DNA of 64,000 bases from Chromobacterium amazonense (GTDB lineage Bacteria; Pseudomonadota; Gammaproteobacteria; Burkholderiales; Chromobacteriaceae): contig NZ_MKCR01000031.1 of NCBI RefSeq assembly GCF_001855565.1, forward strand, positions 310,001 to 374,000, in the 5' to 3' direction. Each line of letters starts with the position of its first letter. The first letter of the stretch is position 1. Shown in pieces: positions 1-8,616 of this stretch. The position numbers and the translations under genes were made by a program. Under the pieces are notes generated by a model, which was not told where the DNA came from, ran no database searches, and saw only the letters and a program-made list of their open reading frames with translations.

Positions 1-1411
1 TGAGCTGGAGTGGATAGCCTGTACCATCGAAATGCTCATGATGACCGCCGGCAATTTCTGAACCCAGCGACAGGTAGCTGATGCCCTCCACCAGCTTGGC
101 CGACTTAGCCAGAATCTGCTCACCGATAGAGGCATGCAGCTCCATGATGGTCCGTTCGTCCGGATCCAGCTTACCGGGCTTGAGTAATATGTGATCCGGC
201 GTGGCCACCTTGCCGATGTCGTGCAGGATGCTGGCCATGCCTATCCGGTCCATGAATTCGCGCGAAATAAGGTCTGGGTAGTGGTTGCGTATCCGCATTT
301 CCTGCACGATAGCGTCAGTCAGCTTCTGTACCCTTAGGACATGCTCGCCAGTGTCGGTGTCGCGGAACTCTGCCAGATCGGCCAGCGCCACCACAGTGGC
401 AGCTTGCGCGCTGCGCAGCTGCTGATAAAGGTAGAGATTGTCGTAGGCGGCGGAGATGCGTTGGCAGAATACGTCTAGCAGATCGCACTCCACTGCATCC
501 AACGGTTGTTGCGGCATAAATTGCACCGCAAACTCGTGGTTGTTCCGAGCGGGGATATACAGCATGTCATAAGGGTGCTGGAAAGTCCGGATTTTCTCAC
601 GAAACACTTGTTCAAACAGCGCGGCCAGCTTGGGCTCTCCGGCCAAATTGCCGACTTCCGCCAGATGCTCGTAAGCGCCGGATGCGGCCAGGATTTCAGG
701 CAATGACGAGCCCGGTTCTGACCCGTTGCGTATACATAAAATCCCATCCGGCGCGATATCCAGCAAGGCACTGACTTGGCGCAAGACGCCGGACGCGAAT
801 TCGCGCAAAGAATGGATTTCATATAGGTCTGACGCGCTCTCCAGAATCTTGGCCAGACCCTGGCGATTTTTTTCGAGCGAAACCAGGTTTTCATACGCGC
901 GCAGGGAGGCAATCGTAGTGGTAAACAGCTTCTGCGTGGTGAGTTCGGTTTTGGTCTTGTAGTCATTGATATCGTAATGCAGGATGACGTCCTGTTCCGG
1001 CGCATGGCCAGGTTGTCCAGTGCGCAGCACGATGCGGGTGAGGGAGTTCGCCAGCTCTTCCCGGATGCGTCGGGCCAGCTGCAAGCCCGCATCATCGCTT
1101 TCCATGACCACATCCAGCATGATGAGCGCGATGTCATCATGCGCTTTCACGACTTCCAATCCTTCCTCTCCACTGAAGGCGCTGAGGAAGGTAATCGACT
1201 GCCCTTTGTAGCGCACGTCTCGCAAAGCCAGACAGGTGGCGGTGTGGACGTCTTTTTCGTCATCCACAATGAGCAGTTTCCAAGGCTTTTGTGTTTCAGC
1301 CAGGGTTTCGGGGTTTTCGTCCTGACTGTCATCGAGCAGCCAATCGTCTTCATCGGCCGGTGGGGGGCGTTCGCTCATATCATCTATCTCGTGGAAGCGC
1401 GTGAAATGCAT
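1..1411 (-). CDS. HD-GYP response regulator (receiver + DUF3369-like + HD-GYP), 3' end outside window
   Basis: Partial gene: about 470 codons are visible and the reading frame runs off the left edge. The start at 1411 (MHFTRFHE) has AAAGGAG a few bases upstream. Domains in order: a receiver domain near residues 28-150 with the phospho-acceptor aspartate in LIMLDVVME; a middle sensor region of the DUF3369 type found in RpfG-like proteins; then an HD-GYP domain with HDIGK and, close to the edge, HHEHFDGTGYP. HD-GYP domains hydrolyse cyclic di-GMP, so this is probably a cytoplasmic phosphodiesterase controlled by phosphorylation. The partner kinase is not in the window. The gene lies just outside the left edge of the prophage and is divergent from the HDOD gene now at 43 kb, so the two were probably neighbours before insertion. 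Confidence 0.9.
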   Translation of the reverse strand, partial: MHFTRFHEIDDMSERPPPADEDDWLLDDSQDENPETLAETQKPWKLLIVDDEKDVHTATCLALRDVRYKGQSITFLSAFSGEEGLEVVKAHDDIALIMLDVVMESDDAGLQLARRIREELANSLTRIVLRTGQPGHAPEQDVILHYDINDYKTKTELTTQKLFTTTIASLRAYENLVSLEKNRQGLAKILESASDLYEIHSLREFASGVLRQVSALLDIAPDGILCIRNGSEPGSSLPEILAASGAYEHLAEVGNLAGEPKLAALFEQVFREKIRTFQHPYDMLYIPARNNHEFAVQFMPQQPLDAVECDLLDVFCQRISAAYDNLYLYQQLRSAQAATVVALADLAEFRDTDTGEHVLRVQKLTDAIVQEMRIRNHYPDLISREFMDRIGMASILHDIGKVATPDHILLKPGKLDPDERTIMELHASIGEQILAKSAKLVEGISYLSLGSEIAGGHHEHFDGTGYPLQL

Positions 1412-1666
1412 GCAACTCCTTTAAGAGATAGTTGATTTTGAATACAAAACCACTCTTCAGACTTATCTCTCCGAAGTCCTCCTGGGAAATTGAGCCCTGT
1501 CAGATTTTCTGTGTGCCTGCGGCTATGCAATGATTCTGAAAGAAACTCCCCATGACCGTTGCGATCCCCCCAAGCAGACCAAGAGACCGAAGGCCCCAAA
1601 CTCATTTCTGACGAACTGATCGACCATCCGTGCGGGCAAGACCCCTTGTGTGATCTGCCTCATGTA

Positions 1667-2695
1667 TCAGACAGTAGCCGCCAGCGCATACTCCCCAAAC
1701 TGGATCACCTCCTCGCCCAGCCAGTCGTTGACCTCCTGCAGCCGCATCATCAGCGGCTTGATCTCGTTTTCGTAGAACACGCCGGCCGCCTTGGGCGCGT
1801 CGCCAAAGCCGCCGACATTGCCTGGGATCACGCCCAGCAGCTGCGGCGGCACGCGGTGCGCGGCCAGCACGTCGTCGCGCGTCACGTTCTTGATGTTGAG
1901 GAATTCGTCCTTCGCCGTCACTTCGCTGATCGGGAGCAGCTGCAGCCCATCCTTCTTGCCGTTGGGCGCGTACATGAACAGGTTCTTGAAGTTGCCCGGC
2001 CCTTTGCTGTCCTTCAACGCCTTGCGCAGATTGTCGATGTCCTGCTCGTTATTGGCGGCGTCGGTCATGTAGAGGATGAAGCCGGCGTGTGAGCCGTTCA
2101 GATAATACTTGCGGCGAAACAGCGTGGCGGACTCATTGAGCCAGGCCGATTGCAGCGCGGCCAGGTATTCCGGCAGGCCGTACACTTCCTGATTGATATC
2201 GGCATCCATCAGGTGCAGCACCCGGCCGGCGAGCAACTGCTCCTGGTCGAAACCCGGCACCCACCAGAAGCCGGCCAGGTCTTTGGCCCGGCGCACGTAC
2301 TTGGCGCGCGCCGGCTTCAGCTCCATCACCCCGCCCAGCCGGTTGCTGATGGCCTGCAGGTAGGCATTGCCGAACACCAGATAATCCATCAGCCAAGCCG
2401 AAAACGCCGACCGGCTCAGCAGCCGATGTGGCTTGTAGGTGCTGACCAGCACATTGCGCTTCACCGTCAAGGCGCTGGCGTGGTGGACGTTGGCGCGCAG
2501 GCTGCGCGCCAGGCCATCCCAGCTCACCGGCGGCTCATACCAGCGGCCATTGTCCACGCATTGCAGATAGTCCATCAGTTCGCGCCGGTCCAGCACCGGC
2601 ACCGGCTCGCCAAAGGAAAACGCCAGCGGCGTGCTGGCGGGCGCCGGCGGCGTCGCTGGCTGATGGGTAAGGTTGCGGCTACGCGCTTTGGCCAT
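1667..2695 (-). CDS. Q: Phage portal protein (P2 gpQ family)
   Basis: 342 codons, close to P2 Q (about 344). The portal ring sits at the unique capsid vertex, takes part in DNA packaging and joins head to tail. Family signatures include the N-terminal FGEPVPVLDRREL segment and VLAAHRVPPQLLGVIPGN near the C-terminus. The start chosen (MAKARSRN) has GGAG upstream and overlaps the terminase stop by one base (TAATG), as expected for translational coupling. A longer upstream frame exists but lies inside the terminase gene. Q and P form a leftward operon divergent from O. Confidence 0.93.
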   Translation of the reverse strand: MAKARSRNLTHQPATPPAPASTPLAFSFGEPVPVLDRRELMDYLQCVDNGRWYEPPVSWDGLARSLRANVHHASALTVKRNVLVSTYKPHRLLSRSAFSAWLMDYLVFGNAYLQAISNRLGGVMELKPARAKYVRRAKDLAGFWWVPGFDQEQLLAGRVLHLMDADINQEVYGLPEYLAALQSAWLNESATLFRRKYYLNGSHAGFILYMTDAANNEQDIDNLRKALKDSKGPGNFKNLFMYAPNGKKDGLQLLPISEVTAKDEFLNIKNVTRDDVLAAHRVPPQLLGVIPGNVGGFGDAPKAAGVFYENEIKPLMMRLQEVNDWLGEEVIQFGEYALAATV

Positions 2696-4461
2696 TAGAA
2701 AATCTCCATGAAACTGGTATTGGTGGAAGTCGCGCCCTCTAGCGGCTCGTGCGCCAGGGCGTGCATGGTGGCCCACGCCAAATCGGCATGGCTGGTTTCT
2801 TCGGAGCGGCCGGCGGCGAAGGTAACGCCGCGCCCGCTGGGGGTAGAGGTTTTCTTGATCGACAGGAAGGCGGCGGCGATATCGTTGTGGCTGGCGTCAA
2901 ACGCCAGCCGGCCGCTGTTGATCACGTCCAGCGCCTTCAGTACCAGCCGGGTTTTCACTTCCACGCTGTAGCTGATCGCCACCGCGTCCGGCCGGAACTG
3001 CTTCACCAGCTGATAGACGCCGGTGCCCAGGCCGGAGGTGTCGATGCCGATGTATTCCACGTTGTAGCGCTGGGTTTGCTGGCGGATGAAATCGGCCTGC
3101 TTGGCAAAGTCCATGCCCTTGAACTGCGCCCGCTCCAAGATGCGGAACTTGCCGCCCGGCACGGCCGGCGGCGCCAGCACCACCAGCGCCGCGCTGTCGC
3201 CGGTATGGCTGGGGTCATATCCCAGCCAGACGGGCCGATGGCCAAACGGCCGCGCGGCGAAGGGCTTGAAGTCGTCCCACTCGGCCCAGGCGTCCACCAT
3301 CGCCCGCTGCAGCGCGGCAAACGAAAACACGCTGGCGCCGTCGTCGATGAACTGGCACATGAACAGCTGCAGGAACTCTTCCGGGCTGTACTCCAGCCGC
3401 AGCTGGTCGATGTCGAACAGATCGCAGCCACCGGCCAGGGCATCAATGATGGTGACGATCTGGCGCCAGCGGCCATCCGGCCCGCGCACGCCGCCGGCCA
3501 GCGCCTGGTGCGACACGTCTAGCTTGATGTGTTCCGCCTTGGGCCGGCCGCGGTTGAAATGCTCGCCGGTCCATACCTTGTACCCCTCATGGGACATGGC
3601 GGACGGCGTGGAGAAATACGTCTGGCGGTACATCTTCTGGCTGGCCATGCCGCTGGCCAGCTTGCGCAGCTCCAGAAAGCGCGGAATCCAGAAATACTCG
3701 TCCACATACAAGTCGCCATGGCGGCCCTGAGCGGTGCGGCTGTTCGTGCCCAGGAAGGACAGCTCCGCGCCATTGGGCAGCTTGATCACCTCCCCTTTCA
3801 GCTCCACCCCGGTGACGTCCTTCACGAAATCGCAGATGTAGGAACGGAACTGGAAAGCCTGGGCCTTGGAAGCGGACAGGAAAATCTGATTGCGCCCCGT
3901 CTCCAGCGCGGTAATCAGCGCCTCATGCGCGAAATAGTAGGTGGCGCCGATCTGGCGGCTTTTGAGGATGTCGCGGATGCGCTCTTGCTGCCCTGCCCTG
4001 TACCAGTGCTTTTGATACTCGAACATGCCGTCGAGGAAGGCCGCCACCAGCTGCGCCTTGTGCTCGTCGGTTATCGGGTTACGTTCCGGCTGGCGCTTAG
4101 GCTTGGCGTTGCGGTTGGCGAGATTCGGGTTCAGATCCGACTCTTTGCCGGTCTGGCTGTACTTGCCCACGCGCGCCAGGCGCTCCACCTGGCGACCCAG
4201 CAAGTCGATTTCCTTGAAGTCCTTCCCTTCCTTGTCCGGCTTCAGGATCAGCTGCTGCATCCGCGTTTCGATGGTGGACGCGATGCGGTCGGCCGGGTCG
4301 GAATCGTCCCAGGCGTCGCGCCGCTTCCAGCTATGCACCGTCGCCGGCTTCACGCCCACATGCTCGGCGATGCGCGCCACGCGCCAGCCCTGCCAATACA
4401 AGGCGCGGGCGAGGCGGCGCGGGTCTAGGTCCAGCTCGGCGATAAGGGTTTGAGTATCCAT
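2695..4461 (-). CDS. P: Terminase large (ATPase) subunit (P2 gpP family)
   Basis: 588 codons, matching P2 P (about 590). The protein drives DNA packaging into the prohead and cuts at cos together with gpM. Visible features: an N-terminal helix-turn-helix near residues 22-48 (WRVARIAEHVGVKPATVHSW) that probably binds cos DNA; a deviant Walker A, SRQIGATYY, at 168-176; Walker B DLYVDEYFW at about 250-258; and the RNase-H-like nuclease start YDPSHTGDS at about 415-423. The start at 4461 (MDTQTLIAELDLDPRR) was chosen because it aligns with the P2 N-terminus; the frame is open further upstream but without a plausible start. The ribosome-binding site is weak. Confidence 0.93.
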   Translation of the reverse strand: MDTQTLIAELDLDPRRLARALYWQGWRVARIAEHVGVKPATVHSWKRRDAWDDSDPADRIASTIETRMQQLILKPDKEGKDFKEIDLLGRQVERLARVGKYSQTGKESDLNPNLANRNAKPKRQPERNPITDEHKAQLVAAFLDGMFEYQKHWYRAGQQERIRDILKSRQIGATYYFAHEALITALETGRNQIFLSASKAQAFQFRSYICDFVKDVTGVELKGEVIKLPNGAELSFLGTNSRTAQGRHGDLYVDEYFWIPRFLELRKLASGMASQKMYRQTYFSTPSAMSHEGYKVWTGEHFNRGRPKAEHIKLDVSHQALAGGVRGPDGRWRQIVTIIDALAGGCDLFDIDQLRLEYSPEEFLQLFMCQFIDDGASVFSFAALQRAMVDAWAEWDDFKPFAARPFGHRPVWLGYDPSHTGDSAALVVLAPPAVPGGKFRILERAQFKGMDFAKQADFIRQQTQRYNVEYIGIDTSGLGTGVYQLVKQFRPDAVAISYSVEVKTRLVLKALDVINSGRLAFDASHNDIAAAFLSIKKTSTPSGRGVTFAAGRSEETSHADLAWATMHALAHEPLEGATSTNTSFMEIF

Positions 4462-4506
4462 GCCGGCAGTCTGCCGGCTTGTCCGGCGCACTTCTCCGAC
4501 TGCCGG

Positions 4507-4527
4507 TTGTGCCCGTTCGCCACACAA
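4507..4527. promoter_or_regulatory. Candidate Ogr-type late-promoter dyad between P and O
   Basis: TTGTG, 11 bases, CACAA: a perfect 5-bp inverted repeat between the divergent P and O genes. The same layout occurs before V, before FI and before two accessory ORFs. P2 late promoters carry an upstream TGT-N12-ACA dyad bound by Ogr/Delta; the spacing here is one base longer. Being symmetric, the site could serve both P-Q (start 46 nt away) and O-N-M (start 83 nt away). Seen directly: the repeat. Inferred: its role. Confidence 0.6.
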
Positions 4528-4609
4528 CAGCCAGCGCTCGACCCCGCCCCGCGCGGCCCGGAATATGGGCGCATCGCCACGACAGACACCCGACCGAGGA
4601 CCGCAAACC

Positions 4610-5419
4610 ATGGCAAGCAAGGCAAAGAAATTCCGTGTCGCCACCGAAGGCGCCACCACCGACGGCCGCAACATCGAGCGCAGCTGGATTGAGCAAATGG
4701 CCGCCAACTACAACCCCAAAAAGTACGGCGCCCGCGTCAATCTGGAACACTTCAAGGGCTTGTTGCCCGATGGCCCGTTCAAGCGCTACGGCGATGTCAC
4801 CGCCCTGAGCGCGGAGCAGGTAGAAGACGGCAAGCTGGCGCTGTTCGCCATCATCGACCCCACCGAAGATCTGGTCGCACTCTCCAAAGCGCGCCAGAAG
4901 ATTTACACCTCCATCGAGGTGGACACCAATTTCACCGACAGCGGCGAAGCCTATCTGGTTGGCCTGGCCATCACCGACGACCCCGCCAGCCTGGGCTGCG
5001 AGATGCTGGAATTCAGCGCCAAGGCCAAGGCCAGTCCTCTGGCCGCCCGCAAGGACAAGCCGGACAACCTGTTCACCGCCGCCATCGAATGCAGTCTGGA
5101 ATTTGAAGACGACAGCGCCGGCGTGCTGGCCGGCTTCAGCGACAAGATCAAGGGCGTGCTGGGCAAATTCTCCAAACGCCAGGACGCCGATACCGCCGAG
5201 CTGTCCGCCGCGGTTCAAACCATCGCCGAAAGCCAGGCCCAGGTGCTGGAGCAATTCAGCGGCGTGGCCCGCGCCGATGACGTGGCCCAGCTGCGCCAGG
5301 AATACGGCCAACTCAAAACCACCCATGACACACTGGTGGAAAAGCTGAGCAGCCAACCCACCACCCCGGCGCGCACCACCGCCACCGGCGGCAATGCCGA
5401 AATCGTCACCGACTGCTGA
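4610..5419 (+). CDS. O: Capsid scaffolding protein / prohead protease (P2 gpO family)
   Basis: 269 codons. In P2 the O protein is both internal scaffold and the protease that matures gpN, gpQ, gpL and itself. The N-terminal half fits the serine-protease domain, with plausible catalytic residues Asp18, His47 (NLEHFKG) and Ser101 (YTSIEVD) at spacings close to those reported for P2. The C-terminal region (about 170-250) is rich in Ala, Gln and Glu and probably forms the helical scaffold. The start at 4610 (MASKAKKFR) follows a weak GAGGACCG. First gene of the rightward head operon. Confidence 0.93.
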   Translation: MASKAKKFRVATEGATTDGRNIERSWIEQMAANYNPKKYGARVNLEHFKGLLPDGPFKRYGDVTALSAEQVEDGKLALFAIIDPTEDLVALSKARQKIYTSIEVDTNFTDSGEAYLVGLAITDDPASLGCEMLEFSAKAKASPLAARKDKPDNLFTAAIECSLEFEDDSAGVLAGFSDKIKGVLGKFSKRQDADTAELSAAVQTIAESQAQVLEQFSGVARADDVAQLRQEYGQLKTTHDTLVEKLSSQPTTPARTTATGGNAEIVTDC

Positions 5420-5443
5420 TCCCCATTACCGGAGCCACACCGC

Positions 5444-6469
5444 ATGAAAACCGAAACCCGCAACGTCTTTACCCAACTGCTGGACCAGATCGCCCGCTTG
5501 AATGGCGTCAGCGCCGCCGCCGTCGAAAAATCCTTCAGCGTGCAGCCGTCCATCCAGCAGAAGCTGGAAACCCGCATTCAGGAGTCGAGCGAATTCCTGT
5601 CGCGCATCAACGTCGTCGGCGTCGATGAACTGGAAGGCGAAAAGCTGGGCCTGGGCGTGTTCGGCACCATCGCCGGCCGCACCAAGGTGACGCCGACCAA
5701 TCCGCGCCGCCCGCGCAATCTGGCCGATCTGAACAGCCACAAGTACCGCTGCGAGTTCACCGAATTCGACACCGCCATTCCCTATGTCCAGCTGGACACC
5801 TGGGCCAAGTTCCCGGACTTCCAGACCAAACTGCGCGACGTCATCGTCAAGCAGCAGGCGCTGGACCGCATGATGATCGGCTTCCACGGTGCCAGCGTGG
5901 CCGAGCAGACCGACCGAGTGAAATATCCGCTGCTGCAAGATGTCAACAAGGGCTGGCTGCAGCACTACCGCGAGAAAGCGCCGGAACGCGTGATGGCGGA
6001 AGTGAAGAAGGGATCGGGCAAGGTGCTGATCGGCCACGGCGGCGACTACGCCAACCTCGACGCGCTGGTGATGGACGCCGTGGCCGGCATGATCGACCCC
6101 ACCCTGGCCGGCAACCCGGAGCTGGTGGTCATCCTGGGCCGCGACCTGCTACATGACAAGTACTTCCCCATCGTCAACCAGGACAACAAGCCCAGCGAGC
6201 AGCTGGCGGCCGATGTCGTCACCAGCCAGAAGCGCGTCGGCAACCTGCCAGCCGTCACCGTGCCCTTCTTCCCGGCCGGCGCGATGATGATCCCCCCGCT
6301 GTCCAACCTGTCCATCTACTACCAGAACGGCAGCCGCCGCCGCCATCTGCGCGAAGAGCCGGATTTCAACCAAGTGGCCAACTACGAAAGCAACAACGAA
6401 GCCTATGTGGTGGAGCGCTACGAGGCCGGTTGCCTTGTGGAAAACATCGAGCTGGTGAAAGCGCCATGA
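5444..6469 (+). CDS. N: Major capsid protein (P2 gpN family)
   Basis: 341 codons; P2 N is about 357. The protein forms the icosahedral shell after cleavage of its N-terminus by gpO. The sequence has the conserved stretches of the family, for example TKVTPTNPRRPR and YANLDALVMD, and ends ...NIELVKAP. It starts 24 bases after O behind a moderate site (ACCGGAG). Its stop overlaps the start of M (ATGA), consistent with an O-N-M-L cascade. Confidence 0.94.
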   Translation: MKTETRNVFTQLLDQIARLNGVSAAAVEKSFSVQPSIQQKLETRIQESSEFLSRINVVGVDELEGEKLGLGVFGTIAGRTKVTPTNPRRPRNLADLNSHKYRCEFTEFDTAIPYVQLDTWAKFPDFQTKLRDVIVKQQALDRMMIGFHGASVAEQTDRVKYPLLQDVNKGWLQHYREKAPERVMAEVKKGSGKVLIGHGGDYANLDALVMDAVAGMIDPTLAGNPELVVILGRDLLHDKYFPIVNQDNKPSEQLAADVVTSQKRVGNLPAVTVPFFPAGAMMIPPLSNLSIYYQNGSRRRHLREEPDFNQVANYESNNEAYVVERYEAGCLVENIELVKAP

Positions 6470-7140
6470 GCCACGCCCGCGCCCACTTCCAGCGGGCCAG
6501 CGCGGCCAGGGCTTCGGCCCTGGCCGTGGAAGATGGCCCGATCCACTGCACCGCCTACGAGCTGATGCTGGTCAAGCTGGCCGAAGACAAGCGCCGCTTG
6601 AAGCAAATCCAGTCCATGGAAGGCAAGGCGGCCGTCAAGCGCGAAGTGCTGCCCGACTACGCCCCCTGGGTGGAAGGCGCGCTGGAGGGCGGACGCGGCC
6701 AGCCCGACGACGTCCTGATGACGGTCATGACGTGGCGCATCGACGCCGGCGACTACAGCGGCGCGCTGGACATCGCCGAATACGCGCTGGCCCACGGCCT
6801 TCCGCTGCCGGACCAGTTCAGCCGCACCACGGCCACCGTCGTCGCCGAGGAAATCGCCGACGCCGCCAAGCGCGCCCGCGACGGCCAGCAGCCCTTCGAC
6901 CTGCACACGCTGACCTACACCGCCGAGCTGACCGACCAGCACGATATGCCGGACCAAGTGCGCGCCAAGCTGCTCAAGGAAGCCGGGCTGATCCTGGCCG
7001 AGCAGGCGCCAGCCGCCGCACTGGAACATCTGCGCCGCGCCCAGCAGCTGGACAACCGGGTCGGCGTCAAAAAGGACATCGAGCGCATCGAGCGCGCCAT
7101 CAAGAACAGCGCCCAGCCGCCCGCTGGCGGCCAGGCCTAA
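6466..7140 (+). CDS. M: Terminase small (endonuclease) subunit (P2 gpM family)
   Basis: 224 codons (P2 M about 247). With gpP it makes the staggered cut at cos during packaging. The start at 6466 overlaps the N stop as ATGA. Family-typical features are the basic N-terminus (MSHARAHFQRASAARAS) and the central MTVMTWRIDAGDYSGALDIA block. The C-terminus is Ala/Arg-rich and probably helical. No cos site was identified in the window. Confidence 0.9.
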   Translation: MSHARAHFQRASAARASALAVEDGPIHCTAYELMLVKLAEDKRRLKQIQSMEGKAAVKREVLPDYAPWVEGALEGGRGQPDDVLMTVMTWRIDAGDYSGALDIAEYALAHGLPLPDQFSRTTATVVAEEIADAAKRARDGQQPFDLHTLTYTAELTDQHDMPDQVRAKLLKEAGLILAEQAPAAALEHLRRAQQLDNRVGVKKDIERIERAIKNSAQPPAGGQA

Positions 7141-7234
7141 CCGAGCGACCCCGCGCGACTGACGGCAGGGGGTGGACGCCAGGCGCACGCCAACGGCCGA
7201 AGCCCCCTCCACCGTCACCCATAAGGACAGCGCC

Positions 7235-7726
7235 ATGCAGATCAACAGCATCAACACCGTCAACGCCACGCCCACCAGCACGCCCGCGCCGGCCGATGGC
7301 GCGGCCATCGCATCCAGCCGCTTCTGGCCGGATGTGGAGCCGGCCCACTTCCGCGTCACCATGCGTTACGACGGCACCGTCACCGCCGCCCGCCTGCGCG
7401 GCGCGCTGATCGAAGCCATCGCCGCCGTCAATGGCGAGCTGGCCGGCTGGCGCATGGTCAAGATTGCCGGCGGCGCGCTGCGCCTGGCCGACATCGAGGC
7501 CGAGCAGATCGACGGCGAATCGGTGCTGGTGCAGCGCTGGCGCCGCGCGGTCTACGCCACGGCGGCGGCGGACCTGGCCGAGCGCTACCGCTCGTTTGAC
7601 GCCACCGGCGCGGCCCGCCAACGCGCGGAGGATTTGGACGACACCGCCGACCAGCTGCGCGCCGACGCCCGCGCCGCCCTGCGCGCCCTGATGGGCGTGG
7701 GCCGCTGCACGGTGGAGCTGATCTGA
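7235..7726 (+). CDS. L: Head completion/stabilization protein (P2 gpL family)
   Basis: 163 codons (P2 L about 169). The protein completes the filled head at the head-tail junction. The start chosen at 7235 (MQINSINTVN) has AAGGACAG upstream; an earlier in-frame start at 7172 lacks a ribosome-binding site. The family core FWPDVEPAHFRVTMRYDGTV and the C-terminal RADARAALRALMGVGRCTVELI block are present. The stop overlaps the X start by one base (TGATG). Confidence 0.9.
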   Translation: MQINSINTVNATPTSTPAPADGAAIASSRFWPDVEPAHFRVTMRYDGTVTAARLRGALIEAIAAVNGELAGWRMVKIAGGALRLADIEAEQIDGESVLVQRWRRAVYATAAADLAERYRSFDATGAARQRAEDLDDTADQLRADARAALRALMGVGRCTVELI

Positions 7727-7938
7727 TGCGCGCCATCCGCGCCATGCAGGGCGACAGCGTGGATGCCATCGCCTGGCGCGTCTACGGCAAGACCCGTGGC
7801 GTGGTGGAACGCCTGCTGCAAAACAACCCAGGGCTGGCCGAGCATGGCCCGGTCCTGCCCAGCGGCACGCTGGTTCAACTGCCGGACCTGCCGGCCGACC
7901 CGGCGCCCGCGCAAACCCTTATCAACCTATGGGACTAA
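7726..7938 (+). CDS. X: Tail protein X (P2 gpX family)
   Basis: 70 codons, essentially the P2 X length. This is a small LysM-like tail protein; it contains the typical GDSVDAIAWRVYGKT...VVERLLQNNPGLA pattern and ends LPDLP...TLINLWD. The domain resembles a peptidoglycan-binding LysM fold, and the protein is essential for the P2 tail. Coupled to L by a TGATG overlap and followed four bases later by the first holin-like gene. Confidence 0.92.
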   Translation: MRAIRAMQGDSVDAIAWRVYGKTRGVVERLLQNNPGLAEHGPVLPSGTLVQLPDLPADPAPAQTLINLWD

Positions 7939-7942
7939 CACC

Positions 7943-8311
7943 ATGGCAGAACCTGTAAGCAGTACCGCCACCACCGCCATGCTGGCCGCCGTCGCCGGCT
8001 TGGCCATGCTGCCCGGCATCGACGCCGCCGTGGTGCTGGGCGCCTTCGCCGGCGCGGCCGTGTTTGTGCTCAGTTCGGACAGCCTGAGCCTGGCCAAGAA
8101 AGCGGGATTTTTCATCGTCAGCTTTCTGGCCGGCCTGGTCGCCGCCGCCGGCGTGGCCAGCCTGCTGGCGCGCTGGCTGCCCATCGAGGCCAGCCCCGGC
8201 GTGGGCGCGCTGCTCGCCGCCGCCCTCGCCGTCAAGGTGCTGCTGTGGCTGATCCGGCTGGCCGATGATCCGGCCGCCGCCATGCGCGGACTGAAAGGGG
8301 GCGGCAAGTGA
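7943..8311 (+). CDS. Putative holin-like membrane protein (first of two)
   Basis: 122 codons. About three or four hydrophobic segments: AMLAAVAGLAML, AAVVLGAFAGAAVFVL, GFFIVSFLAGLVAAAGVA and VGALLAAALAVKVLLWLI, ending in a short charged tail (MRGLKGGGK). Position between X and the endolysin is the holin slot of P2-like phages, and similar proteins are annotated as holins there. Start at 7943 (MAEPVSSTAT). The next gene starts with a GTG that overlaps this stop. Which of the two membrane proteins sets lysis timing, or whether one is an antiholin, cannot be told. Confidence 0.75.
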   Translation: MAEPVSSTATTAMLAAVAGLAMLPGIDAAVVLGAFAGAAVFVLSSDSLSLAKKAGFFIVSFLAGLVAAAGVASLLARWLPIEASPGVGALLAAALAVKVLLWLIRLADDPAAAMRGLKGGGK

Positions 8312-8616
8312 ACCTCGCCCACATCTTTGTCGCCGCCCTCCTCGCCCTGGTGCTGCTGGCCTTCCAGCGCGGCAGCAGCCAGCACCGGCCATGGGCCAGT
8401 CTGCTCGCGTACCTGCTGATCGTCGCCGCCGGCGCGGTGGCTGTGCTGCGCCTGTTCGGCCGGCATGAGCTGGCGGAGCTGCCGCAGCTGTTCATCAACT
8501 TGGCGCTTTTGCTGGCGCTGATCGCCCAGCGCGGCAACGTGGTGGAGCTGTTCCGCAATAGCGGCCCGCGCCAGTCGCGGCTGGCCCTCCTGCTGAGGAA
8601 AGAGACATGGCTCTGA
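8308..8616 (+). CDS. Putative 3-TM phage holin (second membrane protein)
   Basis: 102 codons from a GTG start at 8308, preceded by AAAGGGGGC and overlapping the upstream stop by four bases. Three hydrophobic segments are visible: AHIFVAALLALVLLAF, ASLLAYLLIVAAGAVAVLRLF and LFINLALLLALIAQ, followed by a basic tail (RNSGPRQSRLALLLRKETWL). This fits the 3-TM holin family found beside muramidase endolysins in P2-like phages of beta-proteobacteria. The 3' end overlaps the endolysin gene by ten bases. Confidence 0.78.
   Translation: MNLAHIFVAALLALVLLAFQRGSSQHRPWASLLAYLLIVAAGAVAVLRLFGRHELAELPQLFINLALLLALIAQRGNVVELFRNSGPRQSRLALLLRKETWL

Noticed and set aside
3529-4428. 299-codon plus-strand frame opposite the terminase gene
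   Set aside because: Antisense shadow of P, whose frame matches a known family along its full length; His/Leu/Gly-rich composition is typical of high-GC antisense frames.
2695-4707. Upstream extension of the terminase start to 4707
   Set aside because: The extra N-terminus is unlike P2 P and would cross the divergent promoter region and the start of O; the family N-terminus begins at 4461.
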